64,000 nt of DNA from Cyanoderma ruficeps (Eukaryota; Chordata; Aves; Passeriformes; Timaliidae), in NCBI GenBank assembly GCA_008694505.1, contig VZDJ01007753.1, forward strand, positions 19,242,044 through 19,306,043. The letters are read 5' to 3'. The notes beneath the pieces were generated by a model, which saw only the letters and a program-made list of their open reading frames with translations, was not told the origin of the DNA and did no database searches. Position numbers and translations under genes: made by a program. Positions 25,969 to 40,880 of this stretch are shown here, one piece after another; the first letter of the stretch is position 1; each line of letters opens with the position of its first letter.

Positions 25969-28900
25969 CTCCTTGTCCTGATGGAGACATATGTGACTTC
26001 ACTCAGTTCTCTATCTCATCAAGTGCTTGTGGCTGACAGCTGGAGATGTACCTGACTTTACAGTTCCTGGTCTTCTTCATACACGTGCCTCCTGTGAAAC
26101 CCTGCCCCACTGGAACCACACTAACCTTGTGAGCAGCTCCCTCTTTCTCCTGTGGACATTCAGGTGAAGGTTAGGACAGAGCTCTCCAAGGTGAAAGAGA
26201 ACCCCGCAGCAAAACCAAATGTGTAGTAAAAAAGTGCATTTAGTGAAAAACCAACAGCCATATCTGACAGTTAAAAATCAGTTCCCCATTATCAGTGGTA
26301 ATCACTGACTTAGCACTAATTGGAAATTGGTAGATTTCTTTTTCCCTATCATTCTGACAAAAAAAGCTTGTCATGCACATGAAACCCTCTCCTTCCTCCA
26401 TACTGTAGTTCATCTACAGGATACAGGACCAAATTTTACATGTTCTACTCACAGGTACTCTCTCTGAGTCAAGAAACTTCTGACCTCTATTTGGCCAGAA
26501 ATTTGAAATTGAAACTTGAAATTAAAGCACCTTAAAGCCAATGCAAACTTGTAAAACTTCCATAATTATTCAAGTACTGATTATTCATAATAAGCTAAAA
26601 CTGTTGGTCAGAGAGAGAATGAGGAGCAGGTAAAGATGAACGACAAATGTGCTGATTCTTGGCTCCCAGACATAAAATTCATTAAGCCACGGTCTGAAGT
26701 GATGAAAAAATGGTAATTCATAGCTAAAATAAGCCAATGCTATACTGTTACATGATCATTCTCTTGCCCAAGCTTAGAAGAAAGAAAAACTTCAGCTTAG
26801 TGATGTGCCTCCAGCTTTCAGTGCTATCTGTGGCTACTTCTCAAGAACAGTGTACTTGTCCTCTGCTTAGGGCTGTTCTTGAACCTGTAATTATGCAAAA
26901 TAACTTGATGCTAGGTCTAGAATTACAAAACCCACAACCCATGTTTTTTCCAAGGCTATCCAGCAAGAGCTCCTAACCTAGAAACCTAAACCTACATTGG
27001 CTGTCATCAGACTTGAACTGTAAAAACAGCCTCCATAAAGTGAAGTCAGAGGCACATCTACCCATCATTGATCATCAGCACAACATTGATATTGGCTCCA
27101 TTATAAAATTATGCCAGTGCTGGCTCCAACATGGAACTGCCTGTAATTCCTTATTCTGGTAATATCAGCATACAATTTGTTGGACAGATTCTGTAATCCA
27201 CAGATGAAGGCAGTTGTAGGTTTTGATTTTATCCAGCATTAACAGCCCCTAATAGCCTAGTTCAGCATAGACATAACAAATGAAAATGACTTTAAATTAC
27301 CCTTCCCTTGAGATGTAATTTCGTAAGAGAACAAACTCTATATGCACAAAGAGAGATTTCCAATGTAAACATGTGGTGGAAGCTAAAAGCTTCAGTTAGA
27401 TTTGGGGCAAAGCAAGGGATTAGATTTCAAAGACGCCCATTTCTTTCCAGTTCACAACATATATATTCTTTTCTGCTGATTTTTCTGCCTTTTGTGCTCA
27501 GATCATGTGTATTAAAGAAATCACTTTTTAATTTTTTGAGATCTTACTGAGCTTTACCTCATTTTCCCCATCACACAACAACTCTGGCTGGACTAGAGAA
27601 TCTACAGTTGTTATAATGGGTAAATCATAAGCAGAACCAGAATCATTACCAGCATCTGTCTGTGAGCATTTTAAATGATCCTTTATGTTTTCAGAAGATG
27701 GACTCTAGAATTTTGACTAACTTATTAGCTAAATTGAAGTTCTTTAACTGTGAGGAAAAAAATATGTATAATAACTCCAGTATCAAAGATTTTTCAGTTT
27801 TTTTTTCTTTCTCAGGATTAATGTAATGTAAGCCCTGATTTTATATTTGATAAGATGCCAAGCAGAGTCAGAAAGAAAAGTGCTTTACAGAGAGAAATCC
27901 AATGCTAGTGCTAGAAAAAACTGTATTTGTGAACATAATATTTTTTACCTCTGACTTTTTAGTCCTCTGACAAAAATATCTATGAAGACATTATATGGCA
28001 ACCATTACTATTTGAAGGTTTGACCTCATCACCTCTCATAAAAACTGGTATGACTTATTTCAAGACTGAAGTTTAGATCCCTAAAAGTTAGTCACTTTTG
28101 TTGGTTCGTCTTTTCTTCAAAGACAATGTTTTTAAACATTGCTAATGTTCAGTGCTGAAACAGCACCTAAAAGAATACATTCATTATCTATTTGAAGATA
28201 ATGTGATCTGGTGGTTTTTTGTGATTGGACACACTGAATCTGCTTTAATCATGGTGAACAAAATTTCTCTGCATCATCTGTGATCAAGGGTTTCAGAAAA
28301 TAGTGTTTAAATAGAAAAAATCCATATTTAAATAGTCCCTACAACAAACAAATGTAAGGATACGAAATTAAACAAGAAGCAGGCAGGGGAAAAAATAAAA
28401 GCATGAAGATGGCAAATCTGGGAAGAACAGAGGGGTGCTTATAGAATCTGGCAATTGTATGCAAGATTTATGCACTGTGAAGTGGCAGCAGGGTTATTAC
28501 TACCAACATTTACAATCCAAGAGAGCAAAGGAGTACCCTGCACATACAAAGGAGTAATTTTGTTAGTGATAAAGGTTTGTATGGGATGCAGCTTTACATC
28601 TCTTACTTGAACAGTTTTGTGCTGATGTAATTCTAGATTTGTCATGAATCCTGATACTACACAGGGTAATAAAAACAGGCCTAATCAGAGCATAATGTTC
28701 CTTTAGAAGGTTTATTTTGACTGGCCTATCATTTAATAGTTCTTTTTTAAAGAGAAGGCTTCATACAATAAGGGAAATGATCCACTCTCCTCGTGTTCCT
28801 TAGGGTACACAAGTCACTCCTTCAGCAACATTTACCACATATAATTTACCACCACCACAACCTTGATCTTTCACTGTGTTGTGTTTTAGAAGGACACCGT

Positions 28901-29230
28901 TCCTGACACTTAATCCATAAAAACAAATTTCAAATTTATCATGTTTTTTGAGAACCAGGGTCTAGGTAGTTTTTTTATGATCTCAATAATAAGTTATATG
29001 TTTTAATGCTAGAATTGCAAATAACACAAGAGGCAAGATGTGAAGTGTATGATGTGTTCAGCTAAAGAATCGATAGTGCCTGAAATTTCCTAATTGACAA
29101 CACTTACACTGGCAAATTTTTTTACACATATTCTCTCAGAATTATGACCAGTGTCCCATCTTCAAATTCTATCTTGGACAAATGCACCTGAAGTTACTGG
29201 TGCTTAGCTTTTGGCTCTAAAGACCACTTG

Positions 29231-29277
29231 GGTTTTTTTTCTGTGGTTTTGTTGGGTGTTTTGTTGTTGTTGTTTTA
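29231..29277. repeat. T/G low-complexity tract with (TTG)n
   Basis: T8, then GTGG/TGGG pieces and TTGTTGTTGTTG, ending TTTTAAAT. Confidence 0.85.
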
Positions 29278-32200
29278 AATCAGTAAGTGGTTGACCACAC
29301 ACTAGTCTGCAATTTCCCAAAGTGAAGTATTTCACTATTAGATGGAAAAAGATTTGATAATCATAACAAGTCTGAGGAAAAACGTAAAAAGGAATGACTA
29401 TTCATCCAAATTGCCCCAACAAATCAATTGCAAAAGACTTCTTTTGCAGACTTCTGTGTGGTTATCAGTTAATCTACCTACATGTATATACACAGGCACA
29501 TAGATATCTATCTCTTCTACTAGATACTAAACCAGCTTTATGTTTATTTAGGAGAGGTCGGTGGAATGTGAAAGCCACAGCTGGTTCAGACACTGATCTC
29601 CTGAAGAGTATGTATTCTGAAAGGAAACTACACATTAGAATTTGATACTCCTGTCTTTTGAAGAAGCCTAGCTTGAGCGAGTATGGAAATGGGATTTGAA
29701 ATGTTTTTAGATCAGCCGAAGCAGCTAAAAAAGGGCTTTACAAATGTAAGCTGAGTGTTTCCTTTAATTTTACTAAATACCTTCCCTATTCTTTTTTTAT
29801 TTTTTTTCATTCTTCATCAGGCCCAGAACAAAAACAACAAAAAATCGTATTTGGAGAAATTACCTCTACTAAGCATTTTCTCTAAAAGTATATTAATATA
29901 TCATTCTGTGCTGCATGGCTTTATCCTCTGCAACTTCACCTCCTTGACTTCCTGAACAGATCTCTCAGGACAAAGATGATGATTAATTTCTATATGGAAT
30001 TGTTTACAGCAGGATCAGGTATAAACAAAGGTGAGATAATAATAGAACTGGACAGCACTTGCATTGCAATCTGTAACCCAGTCAAACCAGGAACTGAACA
30101 TTTTAAACTATCCTTACAGACATGGAGGAGACCACTGCATGCACTGGGAAACAATTGAGCAATTTCAGTAATAATTGTGAAGATGAGCGTGGAGTGCAGC
30201 AATAGAACAGAAAGATCCATTATCCTTGAAGCTGGAACTCAGTCAAAAGGAAGTTGAAACCACTATTTCACCATGAGACACTCAGGAGAGACAGTTATTT
30301 CTGAGGAAGTGAAGTTACACAAGAGTTCTGACAGATATCAGGAAGCCAATCTAAAAATGAGATGGTAATTCACAGTAAGACACAAGCAACAGCCTCTGCT
30401 GACTCGCCTGCTTTACCAGATGTAGCAAGAATATGCCATTTGCAAGACAGATAACTTCTTTCTGAATGCACAAAAATCACAAAGCAAGGTCATTTTTAAT
30501 CTAAATCTCATTTCCAAACATAGCAGGGCTTGGGTATGTTGGGAAAGAAGTGCTGAGAAAGAAGTACCCAGTTCCTCTTGAGTGGACAGAGGAGAACTCC
30601 TTCATCTCTTCTCATTTGTGGTCCTTCATTTCCTCCTACTGAGTAGGCTTGATCTGGAGTCTGAAGTATAAAGTACTTATTGGGAAAAAAAGAACAGCCC
30701 ACAATAAGTCTTGATAAATAAGAAACTTGCCTCCCCAAAATCTTCATTCACAGAATGTTTTAAAGGTTACAAAATTGTAGCTGGTATTTAATTTTGATTC
30801 AGAAAATAAAAAAAAATATTCAAGCAGAAAACTGTTCTTATGCAAGTCAGAATGTATAAACACTTGCACAGAGACCATAAGGACTATGCTGTGCTTTCTG
30901 AGTAAACTGGATGAAGCAGCTTCAAAAATTTCCAGTTCCTTTAAGTTCCTTCCATTAGTCATCTCATTAATCCAAACACATGAAATTTGGTCACCCAAAG
31001 GACAGACAAATCCAGAGGGTCTCTCCAGTGCTTTATCCTTACTATCTTGTAATTTAGGAACTTCAGTGCTTCATTTGAAAGTTTTTATGAACCATGGATT
31101 GCCAAGTGAGATCCTGAGTACTTCTTCAGCTAACAAACCAGGATGCAAGGCTCATTCCTGTTACTCTCAATGGTTCCATGGTAAAAACATTCCTTGTCCT
31201 AACTTGACATAACATGGGAGAACACACAGATTTCTATTAGATACCTCCAAATTCTGTCAAATATCGTCATCCAGAAACCAACCTAATGTTCTAATTTCAA
31301 ACAACCAGAACCAAGTCCTAAATGGAGACTTCAAAGAATAGGCCAATTTGTGAAATGTATCACAACACATTCATCTATAGGTGTAAACCAGAGTTATCTG
31401 TTTGGAGAGAAGTTTGAGCATTTGGGCTCTGTTCTTTGACTGGAAGGGCTTCACCTAGACCTAATGCTCTTAACCTTAGGGTGGGAACCTACAGAATCTG
31501 GAGTACATACTGCTCAAGTGGCTTCCACCTCTTTACCAGTTTACAGTGCAGTTACTCAGTAGCCCACTGAGAGAACTTGGCCTACACAGGCATTTCCACA
31601 AACCACCGTTCCTGGCATCAACATGTCTTAAATCTATGCTGTGCCCATAACATAATAAAGTAACTGGATATTACCTTACTATGTTAAAACTAATCTCTTC
31701 CCCCTCCTCCCCCCTGAATATCAACTTCCAGGCTGCCAGCCCAGACCTGGTGTTTCTAGGCTGCCAGCTGACCGTACTAGGGCACTGGGGACTCCCACAT
31801 CAGTAATTATTTCAAGAGCCATGGCTACAACAGCTGTTTTCATCATCACTGCTTTTGCTGTCAAGATATTTACAGTGACAACAATTTCTGCAAAGAAAAA
31901 TAAAACCTGAAGTCTTCTATAGGGAAACCTAGACTACACATTCTTTGTCCTCCTGCTCCTGTAACTGATCAGGTTCTTGAGACTGATGAGGGACGCTGGG
32001 CCATGCTCATTATTCACAAAATATCTACTGACATATTTTAACACAGTTCTGTGATACGTAATGTGATAGAAAAGAATAAAATCCCACTTTATATAAGTGG
32101 CTAATCTCATCAGGACCTGTTTCTGTACTGGATTATCACTTTTCACACCAATAACCTACATCTGCCTATAAAGAAAATTACACATAACCAGACAGCAAAG

Positions 32201-34730
32201 GTAAACGAACTTATAGCTGTGGAAGTCATTGATGGCCTCAGTACAATTCAGAAATCCAACTCGGTTAGAAGCAGGAATTTTTTTGGACATATTTTTAATG
32301 CATATAGATCACAAATTAACAACTTTTATAATGACAGTGACAGCAATCAACCACTTGAATATTCCCCTTAAAACAGGGTAGCAGTCACACCTTACCACAC
32401 ATCCTGCAAATCTGACCTGTGGTTTTCATCTGCGCCCTCTGCATCCAGCACACTGGCAGAGCTTCCTGAGCCATCCAGCCTCTCAGTGAATGATTGTTTG
32501 TTTTGTAAATATTACTGGCCACAGCTCAAAGGAGCTTTTCTATGCTTTTGATCTCCACTACAAACGCAAAGGACTGAGCAGCATGTGGCCAGGAAAAGCT
32601 GCATCCAGCAAGAGGCTATGAAAACTTCTGCCTGGAGAGTCAGTAAAAAAGGAAGGCAAGCTCTTCCACAACAACTATTTATACAAAAGTTCTACTTTAT
32701 ATATTCAGAAACTGTAATTTGCACCCATCCATCCTTTCTCAGAAACCCAGAAGTTCCATGAGGGCATGTTTCAAAAGAATAAATGGTTTGTGCACCTTGC
32801 CAAGCTCACATGTCACTGCAGAAACTAACAGTATACATACATGCTATCAGTGAGGAGGAATAAGTTACTCCTTAGGCATAATGCCTATAAAAATGAAAGA
32901 AGAGATTTCCATTAAAATATTCTATAAAAACTTCTAGAAAAACATAAATATTGTTAGTGAAGTGTAGAGTTACATGTATGCACTTTACTTCATGCCTTAG
33001 GATTATTTCAGATCTTCATTTCTTCCACAGATGCATTTCTTTGCCAGGTTCTGACAAAACTGTTCAGAAACCCAATGATGACACTGCAAAAAACATATTA
33101 TGCCTTCATCTATAAAGCATATCAAATAGACTGCATTCAGTTGGTCTTTCATTTTCCAGTCTCATTTTCCCTTCCCCTTTCATGGCACATATAGTCAGCA
33201 GAGTTTCCTGTGAGCATCTACCCTAGCCTAAACCTCAAGAAGATGGGTTGAGGACTCTATCTATACAAATGTTCCATGTGGTCTTAAATATATCAATAAC
33301 TTGCGCTATCAACTTCACAGTGAGCTGGTCCAAAGTTGTTACCCATACTCCTAGAAAGCTGTCTCTTTCTACGGCTGAAGTTTTACCATTTGTTTCAGTC
33401 GCTGCACACTCATTTGCCCGCACAAGCAAGAAGACTGAACTGCCAAATAACAATTCCAAGCATAGGTACCATTGTAGTCTCACACTGTCATCAGACTCCT
33501 AAAGCCTTTTATGGAAAAGACTTCTACAACATGGCCTGGTTTTTGTGGTCTCCCACAGTATATCCTGCTTAAATTCTCAGAATCAAAATTGAACACAAAT
33601 TCCAGCAGAATTCTACCAGTCCTGGGCACAGAAATAAACAGCATTCCTCCTTTCTATCTGGAAATCCTGTTAAAGCATATCAGGATTCCACCAAGGGGCT
33701 CTTGGCCAGAGCTGATTAGAAAGACAGCTTCTGCTGAGGAAGTTTCAACTACTTTCCCACCCTGGGATAATCTCTGGATCATGGTTTAAGGCTGTTTCTT
33801 ATGCTGTATGCACAAACTTGCATTCTTTCCCCTGATTTACACTGCCTTTACTTGGCTATAGTAGAACTACACAGAATGATGGCCAATCTTGAAAAAGGAG
33901 CTAAAAACCAGACAAGGAGAGAAAGTGAATAACCCATTAAATCATGAACATGTCCTATAAAAGTTGTGTGCAAATATGCCATGAGTCAAAAAGGGGAAAG
34001 CCTTCTGTCCCACTGTGCATCTTGGAAATTGCCTGGGAAACCATCACATTGATGGAATAGATCTGGCACCATTCCATAGAATTAAATTCACAACTGAAAA
34101 TTAACCCTCAAAATAGTTACTAGTTGCTGCTGGTATTTAGAAGGAAGGCGTCCCTCCATTTTAGCATCCCAGCATTCTGGATGCACTATTATTTCAAACA
34201 ATTTGGACATTTTGGGGAATACAGACACCCATTTTATTAACTGGTTTTAGTCACATGCATTTACAGTTGTCTTCAGTACAGACTGCAACTTTAATTTTAG
34301 GGCAACAGATTGCATCTTGAAATGAACACAGTCAAGAGGAGTTTAACACATGGATCTACCCTGTTCCCCTATGGTCCATCAAGTATTTATCTGTAAAGCC
34401 CAAGGGCCAAAGGCCAAGCTTTAAGAACTCTGTTATATTATCTTTCGTTTCATTTTGCAACATTGGTTGCACAAGCATGAAAGTATAAGCAGCATGATGC
34501 TTCCTTATCAGTGACCTGTCTCCTCCAAGATTTATCCAGAAGCCAGAAGTAGGTTCCCCAGCATCACCACCAACTGACTTTGCAGATACTGACTGGATTA
34601 CCCTATCAGTAAGCCTCCTGGGAGAAAGGCTGGACAGGGAGCAAAAGCCTTTGCTTACATACACATTCCTTCTTCACTAACAAGGAAATAACTCAAACTA
34701 ATGTAAGTATCAAGACTGCTTGCTACAAAC

Positions 34731-34775
34731 ACATGTGTGTGTATATATATATATACAGACAAACACACATGTGTA
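34731..34775. repeat. Compound (TG)n/(TA)n microsatellite
   Basis: ACATGTGTGTG runs into (TA)7 to 34755, then CAGACAAACACACATGTGTA. The element is roughly palindromic because ACACATGTGT occurs on both sides. Confidence 0.9.
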
Positions 34776-36399
34776 TCTGTAGTGGGACAGTATCATACAC
34801 AGAGCCTTAAGCCTAAAACCACAGGGAACCTGCTGGTGGGAACTGTTAGTAAGAGATGGTCAGAAAATCAGGTCTATCTGCCAGCTTATGGCTTCAACTT
34901 CTCTAAGCTTTTTGTGCCCAAGTGCTTAAAGTTCAAAAAACTGTGGTCTCTTGACTATAGTTACTTGGAAGTTCTCACTCAGTCTTTGGCCATGGAGTAA
35001 AACACAGGGCTTACTATTGGGTCATTAGTTTGGCCTAAGTCAAGAAACTGACTGGCTGTAGGAGAAAAGTTTCACCTTTAGGTCACTAGTTTGCATCCAG
35101 TACAGGTCAGTAGTAGCTGAATGTCATAACCATCAGACAGTTGTTTACAGTCCAATGCAAAATTAATTTGCCAACTTACCAGTTTCACTGCATACTGCAG
35201 GATCTACATCATCAATGACCTTCACAACAACTTTAGACATTCAGCGAAAGACTAAATGAGAGCCTGAGCTTTCACATTGAGTGATGGGATGTGGAGTCTC
35301 CAGATCAAAGCTGAAATACACTGATAAGCCAGTAGAACAGCTTGCGTCACTGCTTGTGTTCAACTGTCCAAGGACAAGAGAAAAGAGACTATTGTTTGCA
35401 GAGAGCTCAGCTTAGTGCCTTAAAGTAATACTAAAAGCTATTAAAAAGTACAGCCTGTTTTTAGCAAATATTTTCCTAACTACAGATGTAAGTAGAAGGC
35501 ACAGTTGTTTCTGTCAATACCCTGAAAGCACCAAAATTCTTTTCATCTAGCCTATATTAGGTGCTAGGAAAATGTTAATGTTGACCATGAGGTGTGATTT
35601 AAAAGAATCTCTTTAAACACACCTTGGTTACATCTGGTTAGTTACAGTAAGTTCATCGCTGATGTTACACCCAATTACTTTTTCAAGGAATGTCAACATT
35701 TGAGGGCTGTAACTTACTGGCAGTTTAGTGTTATCCTGGGATTAATATGAGAGGAGAGAAGTGGACTGTGAGTTACAGGGGGATGTGGACTGCAAGAGAT
35801 CTGGCAGGCCAGAGCTCTCATTAGGCCAGAATTAGGGATGTCCTAGGTCTGTATGTATGCTATTAATCACTACCTGGGGCTTACCAACAAAAGTGGGTTT
35901 TCCATTAAAAAATTCATTGCTCATTTCAAGAGGAAAAGAATTATCCTATTTGTAAAGTTCAGATTTGGGGAAAAAAACCTCAGAATTTCATCAAATTCTT
36001 CAAAACATTCTAAAATCAGGCAGAAGGCCTCAGAAGAGAAAATGTTTTTCTACTCCTACCTTCAAGCAGCACTATTCCATCTCAAAATTTATTAAGTATT
36101 TACTAGCCTGAGTTGACAGAAAAGATAATCTTCAAGCCATCAGCACATTTAACAGGATCAAAGTAAGTAGATTTATAATTAGGGAATTAGCTACTAGGAG
36201 AATTAAGATCCCTGTCTTTTGAAAGAGTTCCAGTTAACAGATCCAGTATATATTAGAGATTCGTCAAAATGTGTGACCTTGTTTATAAATAGATAAATAG
36301 GTAAAACAAATGTAGCACAACAAGTAAGAGCATATATAGAAAATGACAGTAATAAAGAAAAATACAGAACAGATAAAAATGTAGCATTATAAGCTCCAA

Positions 36400-36560
36400 G
36401 AATATTTCTGACTGGAAGGGACCTCAGGTCTCTCATCCTACCTCTGGTATCTGGGATAGTTATCTCAGACTAGCTGACTCAGGCCTTTATCCATCCAGAT
36501 TTTGAAAACCATTGATGATACAGAAAGTACAACTGCCCTGTGGGGTCTGTATTTTTCAGA
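36400..36560 (-). mobile_element. Older, diverged CR1 3' fragment
   Basis: Contains GACTGGAAGGGACCTCAGG near 36412-36427 and then a stretch from about 36471 resembling the CR1 lines on the complement strand: GCTGACTCAGGCC, then TTTATCCATCCAGATTTTGAAAACC, and a degenerate ATACAGAAAGTACAACTGCCCTG. The terminal octamer repeats are eroded. Orientation is minus, as for the other CR1 copies. It is more diverged than the copy at 46.1 kb, so probably an older insertion. Confidence 0.75.
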
Positions 36561-39500
36561 CTGTAAACGGAAAGAAAGAAACAGGCAGTCCAAAAAATGA
36601 AGAAGGAAACACAAGGGAACCTCAAAGTGGTACCAGGACTGCCACGGAAAGGAAAAAAAAAAAGTAAGGGAAGAAAGTACAGTTAGTTTAAAAATAAGAA
36701 AACAAGTACAGGAAAACATTTTTTAGTACCTCAATTTATCCAGAAGCCTAATGTGAAGGGTCTGATTCTTTAATCCTTGATTTTGTAAAATAAAGCAACA
36801 ATCCAAAACCAAACCAAAACAGGAAATCTTTATGCCCTTTAAGCCATCTCAGCACAGACTCCAGAACCTGAGATACCTCAAATCACCAGCTGCTTTCAAA
36901 CACGTAGGCTGCAGCAATCCTGCTGAGCTGTGTTTAACACATTCCTGCCAAAACTTTGAGGATAAACAATGAATGACACTACTTTGTATGTTGAACTTTG
37001 TAGTTCCATCAGATACAAAGCTGATTGCAAGCCATCCAACTAAACACATCTACTATATGGCTGTTTTAATGTATCCAGTTTCAAGGAACTGGGAAATGGC
37101 AGGAAAGCATGGCAGGGCCATTTTTAGGGCTGGTGAATTGAGAGATTTAGATAAACATTTTAAGTTTTGTTCCCTGGCCTATTTGTTCTGTTATCACAAT
37201 TCTGATGGCAGAACCTTCAAGCACAGGACAGCTTTAATGCTGTTGGAAACAGGGAAGAGGAAGAATACTTGCTATCAACTCTGTTGCCACTACATGGTCA
37301 AGCCAGATGAAGACAAAAATGGAAGAATAAAATTATCACCACTTGGAGCTGATAGTAACGAGACACTCAGGGCTACTACAGCTCAGACACTGAAGGCACA
37401 AGACCCTGGCTACTAGAGTTTATACTGACCACAACCAGTCAGGGTTCTATGAGACCAAGGGGTAAAAAATATTTTCCATTCAGACCCTCCTACCTTTTTT
37501 TACTGACTTGACTTGGTATCATTACATCTTGATTTCTTGGTTTAATGTTTGAAAGACCTGTGTGTCAACAAGTCTGAGTTGACTGCCTCAATAATTGAAG
37601 CAATATGGAACCGTGTCCCTGGAGATAGAGAGGAGATTGGAAAGGCTGCAGAGGCAGCCAATGAGACAAATAAAAGGCTTTCTACTGAGGTTAACTATGA
37701 GGGAGTGTATGCCATGTAATGTCTTGATGATCACCATGCTCATTTCACAACAGACAGCCCCCTGAGATAACGTTAAAATCTATGCCTGTCCTCATCTTAA
37801 GGTTCAGACAATAATACCAAAGGTAACAAGATTATTTTAATATTCAAAGTAAGCAATCAGGTGATGACAGGAAGCCACATCTGAGCATATGAACTAAGAA
37901 AACCCCAGAGAGCTTCAAGTGCCCATGACGCAGTCTTTTCCAATTGAGTGTAAATAGGACATGTCACCTCACCCAACACCCCGGACCACAATGTTTTGAA
38001 GGTAGCAAAGAAGGAAACCACACTGCAAAGAGGAAGCAACAAATGCTTTAAAAAGTTTTAAAAAGCTTGCAGGTTTAAACCAACTCTATCATAACCTGAA
38101 ACAGCTACTAAATTCTGAAGTAATAACACATCATTAGCAATTAAACTGCTGGAACTGGGCAGCAATCTCTCAAACATTTTCAATGGCACCATTGAGTGTA
38201 GGAATTGCTCACCACTATATGCAAGGCAACCACTGGCAAGGTATTGTTTATCAGAGAGATTAGAATATGGCACATCACTACCACAGGTACCTATGCAAAA
38301 TACAAGACAAATACCACGTAATTTCATATGGAGCTAAGAAACAGGGCTGACTGGGAAACAGTTTTGTTTTTGTTTTATTCTTCACTGTTTTAGCAAAAGT
38401 AAAACCTTGCAAAACAAATATTTTTAGTTTCAAGGGTGCAAGAATGGTGAGAGAGAGGAAAAAAAAGAAGAAACATCCAAACAATAACCCAGATGTTATT
38501 TTTTGTAACATATCTCTAGTTATGATCAAGAACCTCTGCCCTGTCTCTTTTTTGTCTTCAAGATTTTTATTTTACCAGCAAGAAGACATTTCCACAGAAC
38601 ATGCTACTTCTGATAAAACACGTTTTTGTTTTCATTCATATTACAGTTGTCACAAAAATTTTCCGCACAATCAAAATAAGTACTTAATTGTGTTGAAATC
38701 TGCTGAAAATCCACTGTTTTACAGACACAGAAAGTTGCAATAATTACTTCACTTATTTGTTTAAAATGCTTTTGATTCAAAACTGCACTACACAAAAATG
38801 CAGGTGACCTTCTACCACCTTAGAAAGAACCACCAAATCCTGGGCTGAAGCTATAATAAAGTCAGTGTTGCCCTATATGGCATGGGCACATATTACATAC
38901 CACTGAACTTGTCTTCAATTACTATTCAGCCTACAGGAGACCTTATTAGAACAAGGGAGGAAAACAAGGCATCCCTAAGGAAAATCCACACCTCATTAAA
39001 ATGTTTTCCAAGTCCTTTACACTTAGTACTGGAATGGCACTAAGGTGATAGAATCTCCTCTCAGTCATAGGATCTTCTCATCCAGGCACTTCATTTTAAC
39101 AGAAGGCAGGTTCATCTCAGGATATATCTACACTGTGTGTGGTAAATACTAGAAAGATGATGCTGTGCTGACCTCTCTGCCTCTGTGACTCATCTGCGGC
39201 TGGAACCCTCTGGATCCCAACAGCTCATTTCATGCTAGCTCACATGACCATCACAGCTCTGACTAAGAAGCAGATGCACCCTCAGGAAAAGCAGAACTGG
39301 GCAGTTTTGGACGGTAAGCCAAGACAAGGACTTGGCCAAAAGCCATTAAGGACTTGACATGTTGATCCCATGCTGTTCAGAGTACCTCATACTAACCTGG
39401 AGGAAAATAATGTCACTAATCTTTTGCATGATTCTGGTGCACAGTTAAAGGAACGAACTAAAGGCTCCATAAGGTTTCTGGCATTTTTAGCTGAACCCAC

Positions 39501-39672
39501 TGTGAACTCTTCCTCTTGAGATTCAGACTCGGTCACTGACAGGCACTCTATTAGCTTGAAGGCACTAAAGTTTGTCCTAAACTTCATTCCTAGCAAACAT
39601 TAACAAGAAAAGATTTATAGACTTCTAAGGCCCAAAAAACCCCTGCAGACCCATCTTCTTAGTCACTCATCC

Positions 39673-39703
39673 TTCAGTGGGTAGCAGTTTTCAGTGGGTA
39701 GCA
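39673..39703. repeat. Short direct repeat, period 17
   Basis: TTCAGTGGGTAGCA occurs at 39673-39686 and 39690-39703, separated by three bases. Confidence 0.88.
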
Positions 39704-40862
39704 TAAATCTCAAACATGACAAGCCTTGTTTCAAGTCTTAAAACAAAACATCAACATTATCAGATTGAAGTTAAAACAGAGGGGACAGCAAGCAAAAAGC
39801 AAGTCGGATGGTATTCATGAAAGGTCATCCAGCAGCAGATGCTGATGATGACTGGACCCAAGAATTTGGTACTTGAGGCAAATGTTTACTGCCTCTGAGA
39901 TATGACTGTAGGCTAAAGGGAGACAAAATGTCATATTTCATAGCATAAACAACAGTAAATGAAAGACACGACAGCTCAGGCTTCAGCACAAATAAGCTTG
40001 TCAAATCCCATCAGTTAGAATTTGAGCTGTTACCCTGCTGAAATGCCTACTGTTGTTTCTTGTGATTGAATTTTACCTGAGCTCAGTAACCACAGGTCAG
40101 GCAACAGGCATTACAGCTTATTATTGAAACCTCCTACTGATCTTTGGAAGTGGTCTGCAGTGCCTGACTCACACAAAACCACACAAGAGAAAACATTTCA
40201 TATTTTTGTTTAAGAAGCGAGTCCCCATTAGCGAATTATCTGGCACAGCAGTGTCAGACAACCAGAAGAGTTGGTGTTGATACTCCTCTAACTTCATTGT
40301 TCTGTTCCAAACTCACCTGCTCTGGCTTCCTGTGAGAATGTCCCTACTCTGGCTGTGGCTTGATCACCAGCAATTGGCTTAGAGTCTTCTGCCTTCAGAA
40401 CTTTGAGCACTACTTGAGAGCAGGGAGCTAGCTAGTGCCAAAAATTCTGGTTTAATTTCTTATAAAAGTTCTCTACTTGGTGCACATCAAAAGCACCCCA
40501 TGTAATGAACAAACATGCAGCAAGCAAAGACCATTGAGGACTTGTTTCAAAATCTCACTGAGAAGCCCAGAGGTCCAAAATGAATCTTACTGGAGGAGCT
40601 GGTTACACATGGGAGTTTTTTCATGCTTTCAGTTTACTTGAAAAAATATAGGGCCTCCCATACAGTACACATTCCCAGAATGTTAGAGCCAAAATCTTCA
40701 AACACTTTAAATAGAATTCTGTATTCAGATTGCTTATAATGAATTTTAATTATGCACCATCCTGCATAATTTACAGTTCTTCCTTAAACCCAAATTACAA
40801 AATCCAGCCTTCTAAGCAAAACCAATAAACAATGAAATTTGACAAGTCAAAAATCTACTATT

Positions 40863-40880
40863 AAAAAAAAAAAAAAAAAA
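40863..40880. repeat. A18 homopolymer
   Basis: The longest pure homopolymer in the window. No retroposed body is recognisable to its left, so I do not call it a poly(A) tail. Length in the assembly may be unreliable. Confidence 0.9.

Larger units (their letters stand above)
25969..36399 (-). other. RAD51B: Downstream RAD51B intron, block without exons
   Basis: AT-rich unique sequence with one T/G tract (29.2 kb) and one compound TG/TA microsatellite (34.7 kb). I see nothing else I can support. Confidence 0.7.

Noticed and set aside
36973..37416. 147-codon plus-strand frame
   Set aside because: No motif, signal peptide or family resemblance; it lies antisense in an intron without splice or promoter signals.
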